64,000 nucleotides of DNA from Pseudomonas sp. Tri1 (lineage in GTDB: Bacteria; Pseudomonadota; Gammaproteobacteria; Pseudomonadales; Pseudomonadaceae). The position numbers and the translations under genes are program-made. Positions 49,209-57,733 of this stretch are shown here, piece after piece (the stretch's first letter is position 1; every line of letters begins with the position of its first letter). The stretch spans positions 1,844,001 to 1,908,000 of the forward strand of contig NZ_CP072913.1 of the NCBI RefSeq assembly GCF_017968885.1, read 5' to 3'. The notes under the pieces are model-generated. The model made no database searches and had not been told where the DNA came from. It was given only the letters and a program-made list of their open reading frames with translations.

Positions 49209-50189
49209 GTGAAAAAAGTTTTGGTGACGGGTGCTGATGGCTTTATTGGTTCGCACTTGGTTGAGTTGTTGGTGCAAGAAGGCTATCAAGTAAAAGCTCT
49301 GTCCCAGTACAACTCGTTTAATAGTTGGGGGTGGCTGGAAGATGTCAATTGCCGAGAAGCGATTGAGGTGGTCAGTGGTGATGTCAGGGATCCACACTTC
49401 TGTAAATACCTCACGAAAGATGTCGATATTGTCTATCACCTGGCGGCGCTGATAGCTATTCCTTATTCCTACGTAGCCCCCGATAGCTATGTCGATACAA
49501 ATGTTAAGGGCACCTTGAACATTTGCCAGGCTGCTCTGGAAAATGGTGTGTCGCGTGTCATCCATACCTCAACCAGTGAGGTTTATGGTACGGCTCAATA
49601 TGTCCCTATCGACGAGAATCACCCCCTCCAAGCGCAGTCCCCTTACAGTGCGTCCAAAATTGGCGCTGATGCCATGGCGATGAGTTTCTTCAACGCGTTC
49701 AATTTGCCGCTGACCATCGCGCGACCGTTCAATACATACGGCCCCCGCCAGTCGGCACGCGCTGTGATCCCCACAATCATTACCCAGATTGCTAGTGGGA
49801 TGAAGCAGATCAAGCTGGGTGATGTGTCGCCAACTCGGGACTTCAACTATGTCTTGGACACCTGTCGTGGTTTCTTGGCATTGGCCAATTGCGACGAGGC
49901 TATTGGTCAGACGGTCAATATTGGTTCGAACTTTGAAATTTCAGTGGGCGACACGCTGAGCCTGATCAAGGAAATCATGGGCAGTGATGTTGAGTTCCTC
50001 GTCGACGATCAGCGCCTGCGCCCGGAAAAATCGGAAGTATTTCGTCTGTGGTGTGATAACACCAAAATTCAAGGGTTAACTGGTTTTAAACCTGACTACT
50101 CGATTCGTCAGGGCTTGGAGAAGACTATCGAATGGTTGGTTCGTCCTGAAAATCTGTCCAAGTACAAAGCCAATATTTACAATGTGTGA
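49209..50189 (+). CDS. legB: LegB-like NDP-sugar 4,6-dehydratase
   Basis: 326 residues, extended SDR family. The NAD loop TGADGFIGS is at the N-terminus and the Tyr/Lys pair is in YSASKIGAD. The active-site segment reads HTSTSEVYG, where RmlB-type enzymes have TDEVYG. LegB converts GDP-GlcNAc (or UDP-GlcNAc) to the 4-keto-6-deoxy sugar at the start of legionaminic acid synthesis. GTG 49209 has GAGG six bases upstream and gives MKKVLVTGADG. It is the first gene after the ops element. Assignment as LegB rather than another dehydratase rests on sequence type plus the downstream leg genes. Confidence 0.86.
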   Translation: MKKVLVTGADGFIGSHLVELLVQEGYQVKALSQYNSFNSWGWLEDVNCREAIEVVSGDVRDPHFCKYLTKDVDIVYHLAALIAIPYSYVAPDSYVDTNVKGTLNICQAALENGVSRVIHTSTSEVYGTAQYVPIDENHPLQAQSPYSASKIGADAMAMSFFNAFNLPLTIARPFNTYGPRQSARAVIPTIITQIASGMKQIKLGDVSPTRDFNYVLDTCRGFLALANCDEAIGQTVNIGSNFEISVGDTLSLIKEIMGSDVEFLVDDQRLRPEKSEVFRLWCDNTKIQGLTGFKPDYSIRQGLEKTIEWLVRPENLSKYKANIYNV

Positions 50190-50197
50190 GGGATGAT

Positions 50198-51349
50198 ATG
50201 TACGATTCTCTGATTCGGTTCATTCGCGAATACTTCGGGACGACGGAGTTTATTCCTTTGCACGCACCGGTTTTTGCCGGTAAAGAGCGGGAGTATGTCA
50301 ACGCCACCCTCGAATCCACTTTCGTCTCGAGTGTCGGTGCTTTCGTTGATCAATTCGAGAATCGTATGGCGCTCTTCACTGGCAGTGAGCGTGCGGTCGC
50401 CACGGTCAATGGCACGGCTGCGTTGCACATGGCTCTGCTACTTGCAGACGTTCGGCCCGGCGATCTGGTGGTTACCCAACCGTTAACCTTTGTCGCGACC
50501 TGCAACGCTATCGCTTACTGTGGAGCCGAACCAGTTTTCGTGGATGTCGACCTGCATACGATGGGCTTGTCTCCTCATGCGCTGGAGAGCTGGCTGTCGC
50601 AGAATGCCTACCGCGATGTCGATGGTCGGTGTCGGGCCAAGGTCAATGACAAGATCATAAAGGCATGTTTGCCCATGCATACATTTGGTCATCCCGTCGA
50701 GCTCGATACGCTGATTGAATGTTGCGCGCGCTGGGGGTTGACGCTAGTCGAAGACGCAGCCGAGTCGCTTGGCAGCCTTTACAAGGGGCGCCATACGGGT
50801 ACCTTCGGTGCGTTGGGCACTCTGAGTTTCAATGGTAACAAGGTCATCACGACTGGCGGCGGCGGTATGATCCTGACCAATGCCCAAATAGGGGCAAGAG
50901 CAAAGCATCTCACAACCACCGCCAAGCTTAGCCATGCCTATGAGTTCCGGCATGACGAGGTCGGATACAACTATAGACTGCCCAATCTCAACGCCGCGCT
51001 AGGGTGCGCGCAGCTTGAGCAATTGGATCATTTTATTGCAGTTAAACGTCAATTAGCTGCGTTCTATGAGCGCGAGCTTGACGGCTCGGGCCTGGTCTTC
51101 TTCAAAGAACCACCAGAGTGTCGTTCGAATTACTGGCTCAATGCAGTCATCTGCGAGGGTGCGCAGCAGCGTGATGAGTTGCTCAAGGCTACCAACGCGC
51201 AAAATGTGATGACTCGACCTATCTGGGCATTGATGAACAAATTGCCAGCCTATGCCGCTTGCCTCAAAGGGGATCTGAGCAACGCCGAGTGGCTCGAAGC
51301 TAGAGTCGTCAACCTGCCAAGCAGTGTTGTGCCGAGCGCAATCGTATGA
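50198..51349 (+). CDS. legC: LegC-like aminotransferase
   Basis: 383 residues of the DegT/DnrJ/EryC1 family. The PLP lysine is in SFNGNKVITTGGGGM and the acidic cofactor contact in VEDAAESLGSLYKG. LegC aminates the 4-keto group made by LegB. ATG 50198 has GAGG six bases upstream; a GTG at 50186 is also in frame. The 3' end overlaps the next gene in an ATGA junction. The N-terminal segment (REYFGTTEFIPLHAPVFAGKE) is typical of LegC rather than of PseC. Confidence 0.88.
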   Translation: MYDSLIRFIREYFGTTEFIPLHAPVFAGKEREYVNATLESTFVSSVGAFVDQFENRMALFTGSERAVATVNGTAALHMALLLADVRPGDLVVTQPLTFVATCNAIAYCGAEPVFVDVDLHTMGLSPHALESWLSQNAYRDVDGRCRAKVNDKIIKACLPMHTFGHPVELDTLIECCARWGLTLVEDAAESLGSLYKGRHTGTFGALGTLSFNGNKVITTGGGGMILTNAQIGARAKHLTTTAKLSHAYEFRHDEVGYNYRLPNLNAALGCAQLEQLDHFIAVKRQLAAFYERELDGSGLVFFKEPPECRSNYWLNAVICEGAQQRDELLKATNAQNVMTRPIWALMNKLPAYAACLKGDLSNAEWLEARVVNLPSSVVPSAIV

Positions 51350-52497
51350 AGCGGCGGATTGCTGTGTTCACTGGAACGCGGGCTGAGTATGGGCTGTTGT
51401 ACTGGCTCCTCAAGGAGTTGAAAGCGTCCCCTTCGGTCGATTTGCAACTGATTGTCAGCGGCATGCATTTGTCGCCCGAATTCGGTGATACCTGGAAAGC
51501 CATTGCCCAAGATGGTTTCGATATAGACGCCAAAGTGGAAATGCTGTTGTCTTCCGATAGTGCTGTGGGTGTTGTCAAGTCCATGGGGGTTGGACTGCTG
51601 GGGTTTGCCGATGCGCTTGAGCGACTTAAGCCTGATTGTTTAGTCATTCTTGGGGATCGCTATGAGGCCTTGGCCATCGCTCAGTCTGCGATGATCATGA
51701 GAATCCCTATCGCTCATCTTCACGGGGGCGAAGTGACTGAAGGGGCTTACGATGACGCAATACGACATAGCATCACCAAAATGTCCTATCTGCATTTCGT
51801 GGCGACGGATGTCTATCGCAAGCGTGTAATTCAGTTGGGCGAGTCACCTGATCGGGTTTTCAACGTCGGTGCCATAGGCCTGGAGCATTTCAATCGCAGT
51901 CCTGTGATGAGTTACGAGGAGTTGAGCAATAGCCTCGAGTTTGAACTTAATGCTCCTTTTTTTCTGGTCACCTACCATCCAGTCACATTGGAAGGAGAGG
52001 ACCCGGCGCAGTCATTCACCTCATTGCTGGCTGCCCTTGATCAGTTTCCCAATCATCAAGTGATCATTACCTACCCTAATTCTGATAACGGCGGACGGAC
52101 CATAATACCGTTGATCGAGGCTTACGCCAGCAGGTATCCAAAACGGGTCAAGGCCATCGCATCGCTGGGTTTCAGGCGATATCACAGTGCGTTGAAGCAT
52201 GCCCTGATAGTGGTTGGCAACTCCTCTAGCGGTATCATTGAAGCCCCCAGCATGGGGGTCCCTTCCATTGATATCGGGATTCGTCAGCGAGGGCGTTTGG
52301 CTGCTGAGTCGGTGCTGCATTGTCCGGCTCACGTTCTGGCCATCCAGGAAGCGATCGCCAAAGCATCGTCTCCATCATTCCAAGAGCTGAGCCGTAATGT
52401 TGTCAATCCCTATGGTGACGGTCACACTGTAAAGCGTATCGTCGAAGTATTGACGACCTGTGCTTTGCAGTCCACGAAACCCTTCTTCGATGCATAA
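51346..52497 (+). CDS. legG: LegG-like hydrolysing UDP/GDP-sugar 2-epimerase
   Basis: 383 residues, NeuC/LegG type. The N-terminus RRIAVFTGTRAEYGLLYWLLKE and the segment HLHGGEVTEGAYDDAIRHSI are diagnostic. The enzyme removes the nucleotide and inverts C2, releasing 2,4-diacetamido-2,4,6-trideoxymannose for LegI. Its presence speaks for legionaminic rather than pseudaminic acid, which uses the unrelated hydrolase PseG. It overlaps legC by 4 bp and precedes legI by 10 bp. Confidence 0.92.
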   Translation: MKRRIAVFTGTRAEYGLLYWLLKELKASPSVDLQLIVSGMHLSPEFGDTWKAIAQDGFDIDAKVEMLLSSDSAVGVVKSMGVGLLGFADALERLKPDCLVILGDRYEALAIAQSAMIMRIPIAHLHGGEVTEGAYDDAIRHSITKMSYLHFVATDVYRKRVIQLGESPDRVFNVGAIGLEHFNRSPVMSYEELSNSLEFELNAPFFLVTYHPVTLEGEDPAQSFTSLLAALDQFPNHQVIITYPNSDNGGRTIIPLIEAYASRYPKRVKAIASLGFRRYHSALKHALIVVGNSSSGIIEAPSMGVPSIDIGIRQRGRLAAESVLHCPAHVLAIQEAIAKASSPSFQELSRNVVNPYGDGHTVKRIVEVLTTCALQSTKPFFDA

Positions 52498-52507
52498 AGG
52501 TTGAGAA

Positions 52508-53584
52508 ATGAAGAATCAGAAGGTTTATGTCATCGCAGAGGCCGGTGTCAATCACAATGGAGAGCGTGATCTTGCGTTCCGCCTGATCGACGCTGCAGCT
52601 GCAGCTGGCGCTGACGCAGTCAAGTTTCAGACATTCAGCGCCGATCTTCTCGCTTCACAGTTTGCGCCAAAAGCAAACTACCAGAAGGCTACGACATCAG
52701 ATTCGGAAAGCCAGCTGGAAATGCTGCGCAAGCTGGAATTGCCCCGGCAATGGCATATAGAACTTCAAGCCTATGCTCGCGTTCAAGGTATCGAATTTTT
52801 GTCCACGGCGTTTGATATCGCCAGCCTGGAGTTTCTAGCCGGTCTCGACATGCCCATGTACAAGATTCCATCGGGGGAGATCACCAATGGGCCACTGCTT
52901 TGGCGCTTCGCGCGTACTTCCAAGCCTCTGATCGTTTCAACTGGTATGGCTACTCTGAGTGAAGTGGAGCAGGCCCTGGCGATCATTGCGCATGCACGGC
53001 TGAACGAGGAAGAACCCGGTCACCTGGACGAGGTTTGGAAATGCTGGGCACAAGCCGGTGCTCGTGAATCCTTGCAAGGTTGGGTGACTTTGCTTCACTG
53101 CACGTCGCAGTACCCGACGCCCATGCGTGAAGTCAATCTGCGAGCTATGGATACACTGGCTTCGACTTTTTCTCTCCCTGTTGGCTATTCGGATCATACG
53201 GCAGGGGGGCTGATTTCCACGGCAGCCGTTGCGCGGGGGGCCTGTGTGATTGAAAAACATTTTACCCTCGATCGTGCAATGCCGGGGCCGGATCATGCCG
53301 CGTCGTTAGAGCCTGATGAACTCAAATGTCTGGTCTCGGACATCCGAGATTTGGAAATCGCCCTTGGGGATTCCTTCAAGATACCGCAACCGAGCGAATG
53401 GGATACCCGGTTGGCTGCAAGGCAACAGATCATCGCATCGAAACCAATTCAAAAGGGTAGCGTCATCGAATCCGATCAATTGAGCACTGCTCGCTGTGGT
53501 TCGGGGTTGATGCCTACCCATATCTGGAATTTGGTAGGACAGGTCTCGCTACGCGATTACGCAGCAGGAGAAGTTATCCAGTGA
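52508..53584 (+). CDS. legI: LegI/NeuB-like nonulosonic acid synthase
   Basis: 358 residues. The N-terminal TIM barrel (~1-290) begins VIAEAGVNHNGE, and the conserved KFQTF, GYSDHTAG and EKHFTLD segments mark the sialic acid synthase family. A C-terminal SAF/antifreeze-like domain (~295-355) follows. It condenses phosphoenolpyruvate with the mannosamine-type product of LegG to form the nine-carbon acid. The gene ends in a GTGA overlap with legH. Confidence 0.94.
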   Translation: MKNQKVYVIAEAGVNHNGERDLAFRLIDAAAAAGADAVKFQTFSADLLASQFAPKANYQKATTSDSESQLEMLRKLELPRQWHIELQAYARVQGIEFLSTAFDIASLEFLAGLDMPMYKIPSGEITNGPLLWRFARTSKPLIVSTGMATLSEVEQALAIIAHARLNEEEPGHLDEVWKCWAQAGARESLQGWVTLLHCTSQYPTPMREVNLRAMDTLASTFSLPVGYSDHTAGGLISTAAVARGACVIEKHFTLDRAMPGPDHAASLEPDELKCLVSDIRDLEIALGDSFKIPQPSEWDTRLAARQQIIASKPIQKGSVIESDQLSTARCGSGLMPTHIWNLVGQVSLRDYAAGEVIQ

Positions 53585-54219
53585 CCTCTCTCCCTCATAT
53601 AATCATCGGCGCAGGCGGCCACGCCAAGGTATTGCTAGCCTTGGCGAGGTCTCTGGGGCTGTTGGTCGAGGGTGTATGTGCTCCGGAGCTCGCCGATTTG
53701 CGCGGTAGCCGTTGGCGGGGGATTGAGGTATTGGGCGACGATGATGCGCTGGAGCACCTTGATCCTGACCGAGTGCTGTTGATTCATGGAGTCGGTCAGT
53801 TACCACGTAGTTGTGTCAGACAGCGTATACATGAACGATTGAAATCCAAGGGATTTCGATTCGCTACCATGGTCCATCCCTATTCCTGGGTTGACGAGAC
53901 AGCTTTGCTGGGGGAAGGGGTGCAGATCATGGCAGGCGTCATCGTACAGCCCGATGTGATAGTTGGGACAGGGACGATCATCAATACAGGTGCAAGTATT
54001 GACCATGATTGTCGAATCGGTGCGCATGTGCATATTGGACCAGGTGCCGTTCTATGTGGGGATGTCGACGTTCAGCAAGAGGCGTTCGTTGCCGCGGGTT
54101 CTACTCTGTTGCCTGGGCTTACGATTGCACGTGGTGCGATCGTTGGTGCGGGTGTGACATTGATACGTGACTTGGCGGAGCACCAATGTGCGGTCGGCCC
54201 GGCCGTAAGACTTAAGTGA
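53581..54219 (+). CDS. legH: LegH/NeuD-like acetyltransferase
   Basis: 212 residues. The N-terminal Rossmann-like part (IIIGAGGHAKVLLALARSL) and the left-handed beta-helix of hexapeptide repeats (~105-200, INTGASIDHDCRIGAHVHIGPGA) are the PglD/NeuD/LegH pattern; His in SIDHDC is the likely general base. It should N-acetylate the 4-amino group made by LegC. GTG 53581 overlaps the legI stop. O-acetylation, the role of NeuD in other clusters, is the main alternative. Confidence 0.88.
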   Translation: MTSLPHIIIGAGGHAKVLLALARSLGLLVEGVCAPELADLRGSRWRGIEVLGDDDALEHLDPDRVLLIHGVGQLPRSCVRQRIHERLKSKGFRFATMVHPYSWVDETALLGEGVQIMAGVIVQPDVIVGTGTIINTGASIDHDCRIGAHVHIGPGAVLCGDVDVQQEAFVAAGSTLLPGLTIARGAIVGAGVTLIRDLAEHQCAVGPAVRLK

Positions 54220-54249
54220 TTCATTTAACATGATGAGTAAGGAATGACG

Positions 54250-55296
54250 ATGAGACCTTGGGAGTTGACCCTGACTGGGCCTCTGACGACGCTTGAAGAT
54301 GCCATAGCCATACTGGATCGTGTGGCTCTGCGTATAGTCTTGGTCATCGATGATCAGAATCGCTTGTTGGGTACGCTCACCGATGGTGACGTCCGCCGCG
54401 CCTTGTTAAAACGCCACACCCTCAGTGAGTCGGTGCAGGACGTCATGTGCAGCACGCCTCGGACGGCAAAGCGGGGTTGGAGCAAGGACCGTGTCTTGGC
54501 TGTGATGGAGAAGTATCAGCTTTTGCAGCTCCCGGTCCTTGACGATGCAGGTGTGGTAGTAGGTCTCGAGACACTGCATGACTTAGTCAATCCCCTGAAG
54601 CAGGATAATCCGGTGTTTCTCATGGCGGGTGGGTTTGGCACGCGATTACGCCCCTTGACTCATAATTGCCCGAAACCCCTGCTCAAAGTGGGTGATAAAC
54701 CCATTCTCGAGCTAATTCTGGAAAGTTTCATCAAGTCTGGTTTCCATAATTTTTATATCTCGACGCACTACATGCCTGAAATGATTGTTGCCCATTTCGG
54801 TGACGGTAGTCAGTGGGGGGTGACGATCCATTACATCCACGAGCATGAACCGCTTGGAACAGGTGGGGCTTTGGGGCTCCTTCCTCATGATGGGATCAAT
54901 CTTCCATTGATCGTGATGAATGGCGATTTGCTGACCACCCTAGATTTTCGAAGTCTTCTCGACTTCCATGGGGAAAAGGGAGGGGTTGCCACCATGTGTG
55001 TTCGTGAACATGAATATTGTGTTCCTTATGGCGTTGTTCAAAGTGACGGGCACAAGGTTCGCGCAATGGTGGAAAAGCCGGTGCAGAAGTTTTTCATCAA
55101 TGCCGGAATCTACGTGCTGGCACCGGAACTAGTAAAATGTGTGCCCTATGCCACGCGAATCGACATGCCGACGCTGCTGGAAAAACAAATTGCGCAAGGT
55201 AACGATGTCAGTATGTTCCCCTTGCACGAGTACTGGTTGGATATTGGTCGCATGGAAGATTTCCAGAAAGCCCAACAAGAGTTCGGGCACTTATGA
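54250..55296 (+). CDS. ptmE: PtmE-like CBS-nucleotidyltransferase
   Basis: 348 residues from ATG 54250, which has AAGGA seven bases upstream; ATG 54244 is too close to it. Two CBS domains (~5-115) are followed by a sugar-phosphate nucleotidyltransferase (~118-345) with MAGGFGTRLRPLT, CPKPLLKVGDKPI and MNGDLL. In Campylobacter PtmE is the guanylyltransferase that makes GDP-glucosamine for the GDP-linked legionaminic route. The CBS pair suggests control by an adenine nucleotide. It overlaps the next gene in an ATGA junction. Confidence 0.88.
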   Translation: MRPWELTLTGPLTTLEDAIAILDRVALRIVLVIDDQNRLLGTLTDGDVRRALLKRHTLSESVQDVMCSTPRTAKRGWSKDRVLAVMEKYQLLQLPVLDDAGVVVGLETLHDLVNPLKQDNPVFLMAGGFGTRLRPLTHNCPKPLLKVGDKPILELILESFIKSGFHNFYISTHYMPEMIVAHFGDGSQWGVTIHYIHEHEPLGTGGALGLLPHDGINLPLIVMNGDLLTTLDFRSLLDFHGEKGGVATMCVREHEYCVPYGVVQSDGHKVRAMVEKPVQKFFINAGIYVLAPELVKCVPYATRIDMPTLLEKQIAQGNDVSMFPLHEYWLDIGRMEDFQKAQQEFGHL

Positions 55297-56300
55297 ACGC
55301 CTCAGGCTGTTGCCTTGTCGTCGGCAGTGGGAGCATTGCCAAGCGTCACCTGCGTAACCTGCGACAGGTGCTACCGGAGTGTTCGATACACTGCGTTTCG
55401 GCGTCCGGGCGGCCCTTGAGGCCTGATGAGGTGACGGCTGATGTCGTCCATTCAAGTTTGGATGAAGCCATTGCCTCCAATCCGCTCTGCGCAATCGTAG
55501 CTTCACCGGCTCCCTGGCACTTATCCCACGCGACTCAGCTGATGGCGGCTGGTATTCCCGTGCTGATCGAAAAGCCCATGGTTGCAACGGTGCAGGACGC
55601 GATAAAGATAGCCGAACAGGCTGAGCGGCATAATGCATGTGTCGACATCGGCTACAATTTACGATTCCTGCCTTCAGCATGTTGCGTAAGAGATCTGATC
55701 CGGCAAGGTGGCTTAGGCCGTATCCACTCCGTTCATACGGATGTCGGTCAGTATTTGCCGGATTGGCGGCCAATGACAAACTTCAGACATAACGTTTCCG
55801 CCCAGAAGTCGCTGGGGGGAGGGGTATTGCTGGAGTTGAGTCACGAGCTCGACTATCTCTGTTGGTTGTTTGGGCCTGTGGACTCGGTTTATTGCAAGGT
55901 CAGGAATACCGGAGAGCTCGAGATCGATGTTGAAGACTGTGTGGACGCTTTGTTTACCTTTTCCGCCGATATCGTGGCTACGTTGCACATGGATTTTTTA
56001 CAGCGTGCGCCTATGCGAACCTGCAAAATCATTGGGGCGAAGGGCACCCTTGTCTGGGATCTGAATCGCAATGATGTCGACTTGCATGGGCCAGGTGGCG
56101 CTGTTCAAAGGCTTTATGAGGATTGCGATTACGATCGCAATGAGATGTACGTCGCCGAGCTCCGGCACTTTGTCAATGTGTTCAAGCATGGCGTTGCGGC
56201 CAATGTGAACTTGCAAGAGGCAACACAGACCTTGCGGGTGATTGAGGCGATGCGCCAGTCCTCTGCTCTGGGGCTGCCTGTGAATATGAAGAAGGTCTAG
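55293..56300 (+). CDS. Gfo/Idh/MocA oxidoreductase, PtmF-like by position
   Basis: 335 residues. The Rossmann loop VVGSGSIAKRHLRNL, the family motif EKPM with the conserved Lys, and GGGVLLELSHELDYLCWL with the catalytic His region are present. The order ptmE - this gene - legF - ptmA-like SDR matches the Campylobacter ptm region as I recall it (Cj1329-Cj1332), which makes it a PtmF candidate. Its exact reaction is not established to my knowledge. It is coupled to ptmE by a 4-bp overlap. Confidence 0.8.
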   Translation: MNASGCCLVVGSGSIAKRHLRNLRQVLPECSIHCVSASGRPLRPDEVTADVVHSSLDEAIASNPLCAIVASPAPWHLSHATQLMAAGIPVLIEKPMVATVQDAIKIAEQAERHNACVDIGYNLRFLPSACCVRDLIRQGGLGRIHSVHTDVGQYLPDWRPMTNFRHNVSAQKSLGGGVLLELSHELDYLCWLFGPVDSVYCKVRNTGELEIDVEDCVDALFTFSADIVATLHMDFLQRAPMRTCKIIGAKGTLVWDLNRNDVDLHGPGGAVQRLYEDCDYDRNEMYVAELRHFVNVFKHGVAANVNLQEATQTLRVIEAMRQSSALGLPVNMKKV

Positions 56301-56301
56301 C

Positions 56302-56988
56302 ATGCGAATTGCAGCATTCATTTTTGCCCGTGGAAACTCCAAGGGCCTGCCCGGCAAGAATATCCGCCCGCTGGGCGGGGTTCCGTTAATTGGCCATAGC
56401 ATCAAACTGGCAGCTAGTATGCCAGCCATAGATCGTGTGTTCGTTTCGACAGACTCGGACGAAATAGCCGATATAGCCCGACAATATGGCGCAGAAGTGA
56501 TCGTGCGCCCCGGGCACTTGGCGACCGACACGGCTGCTGAGTGGAACGCCTGGCAGCATGCCGTCACTTATTTAGCCGAGCGCAATTATTGCTTTGACGT
56601 ATTCGTTAGTTTGCCGGCCACCAGCCCTTTGCGATCCAAAGAGGACGTTCAAGGCTGTCTGGATTTATTGACCGAGGATGTTGATGCCGTTATCACAGTC
56701 ACAGCGGCTTCCCGCAGTCCTTTTTTTAATATGGTTGTGATTGACGAGGCGGGTCATTGCAGTGTGGTCAATTCGGGTGACAGAGTCACTCGGCGTCAGG
56801 ATGCCCCCCTTGTGTACGACATCACGACAGTCGCTTATGTGACTACACCGGACTTTATCTTAGGTCATGATCGTTTGTTTGCCGGTCGGGTGAAGTCGTG
56901 GATAGTGCCGAAGCATCGGGCCGTCGATATTGATGATCTCTATGACTTCAAAGTGGCCGAAGCCTTCTATTCAATGCGGAATGAGTAA
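56302..56988 (+). CDS. legF: CMP-nonulosonic acid (legionaminic acid) cytidylyltransferase
   Basis: 228 residues. The CMP-sugar synthetase N-terminus FARGNSKGLPGKNIRPLGG, FVSTDSDEIADIA and SLPATSPLRSKEDVQ are intact. It activates the nine-carbon acid with CTP, giving the CMP-linked donor. It starts 1 bp after the upstream stop. Whether the substrate is legionaminic acid or a derivative cannot be read from the sequence; the leg genes around it decide the call. Confidence 0.92.
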   Translation: MRIAAFIFARGNSKGLPGKNIRPLGGVPLIGHSIKLAASMPAIDRVFVSTDSDEIADIARQYGAEVIVRPGHLATDTAAEWNAWQHAVTYLAERNYCFDVFVSLPATSPLRSKEDVQGCLDLLTEDVDAVITVTAASRSPFFNMVVIDEAGHCSVVNSGDRVTRRQDAPLVYDITTVAYVTTPDFILGHDRLFAGRVKSWIVPKHRAVDIDDLYDFKVAEAFYSMRNE

Positions 56989-56989
56989 C

Positions 56990-57733
56990 ATGTTTATAGG
57001 CAAGAAATTTTTGGTTGCGGGCGCAGCTGGTTTACTTGGGAGGCAGCTAGTAAGGCACTTGGTGGAAAACCAGGCTCAGGTGGTGGCCGTAGATATTGAT
57101 CTCGAGGGACTGCAAAGCCTCTATGCGACGGACGCCGCCGTAACAGTCGAATCGCTTAATTTAAATGATGAACAGGCGGTTATTCGATTTTTTTCTGATC
57201 GGTCTGATCTCGACGGAGCGGTGAACTGTTCCTATCCGCGGAATAGTAAGTACGGCGCGCATTTCTACGACGTGGAGCTTGCAAGTTTCAATGAGAATGT
57301 GTCATTGCACTTGGGAGCCTCGTTTCTCTTCATGCAGCAAGCGGCCGCTTATTTTGAGCGTGTAAAAACACCTTTTTCGCTTGTGAACATCGCATCCATC
57401 TACGGTGTGGTGGCCCCGCGTTTTGATGTATACGAGGGGCTCAAGATGACGATGCCTGTCGAATATGCGGCTATCAAGTCTGCATTGATTCATCTGAGCA
57501 AGTACGTTGTCCGTTACGTTGGCCAAAGCGATTTTCGTTGCAATGTTGTAAGTCCTGGTGGGTTGTTCGACCACCAGCCCGAACCTTTCCTGGAGCGCTA
57601 TCAACAACATAGCCTGGGTAAAGGGATGCTTGACGTTAAAGATGTCCTTGGATCGATCGCTTTTCTGTTAAGCGATCAATCTCAGTATGTGAACGGTCAA
57701 AATCTAGTGGTGGATGACGGGTTTTCATTATGA
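56990..57733 (+). CDS. ptmA: PtmA-like SDR oxidoreductase
   Basis: 247 residues from ATG 56990, or 250 from ATG 56981, which would overlap legF by 8 bp. The cofactor loop is AGAAGLLGRQL, the catalytic Ser is in NIASIYG and the Tyr/Lys pair is in EYAAIKSALIHLS. The C-terminus (QYVNGQNLVVDDGFSL) is typical of sugar-locus SDRs. Position directly after legF is where ptmA sits in Campylobacter. The reaction is unproven. It ends in an ATGA overlap with the next gene. Confidence 0.8.
   Translation: MFIGKKFLVAGAAGLLGRQLVRHLVENQAQVVAVDIDLEGLQSLYATDAAVTVESLNLNDEQAVIRFFSDRSDLDGAVNCSYPRNSKYGAHFYDVELASFNENVSLHLGASFLFMQQAAAYFERVKTPFSLVNIASIYGVVAPRFDVYEGLKMTMPVEYAAIKSALIHLSKYVVRYVGQSDFRCNVVSPGGLFDHQPEPFLERYQQHSLGKGMLDVKDVLGSIAFLLSDQSQYVNGQNLVVDDGFSL

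Noticed and set aside
49209..57733. Pseudaminic acid pathway
   Set aside because: No PseG-type hydrolase is present; the hydrolysing 2-epimerase LegG and the PtmE-type guanylyltransferase fit the legionaminic route.
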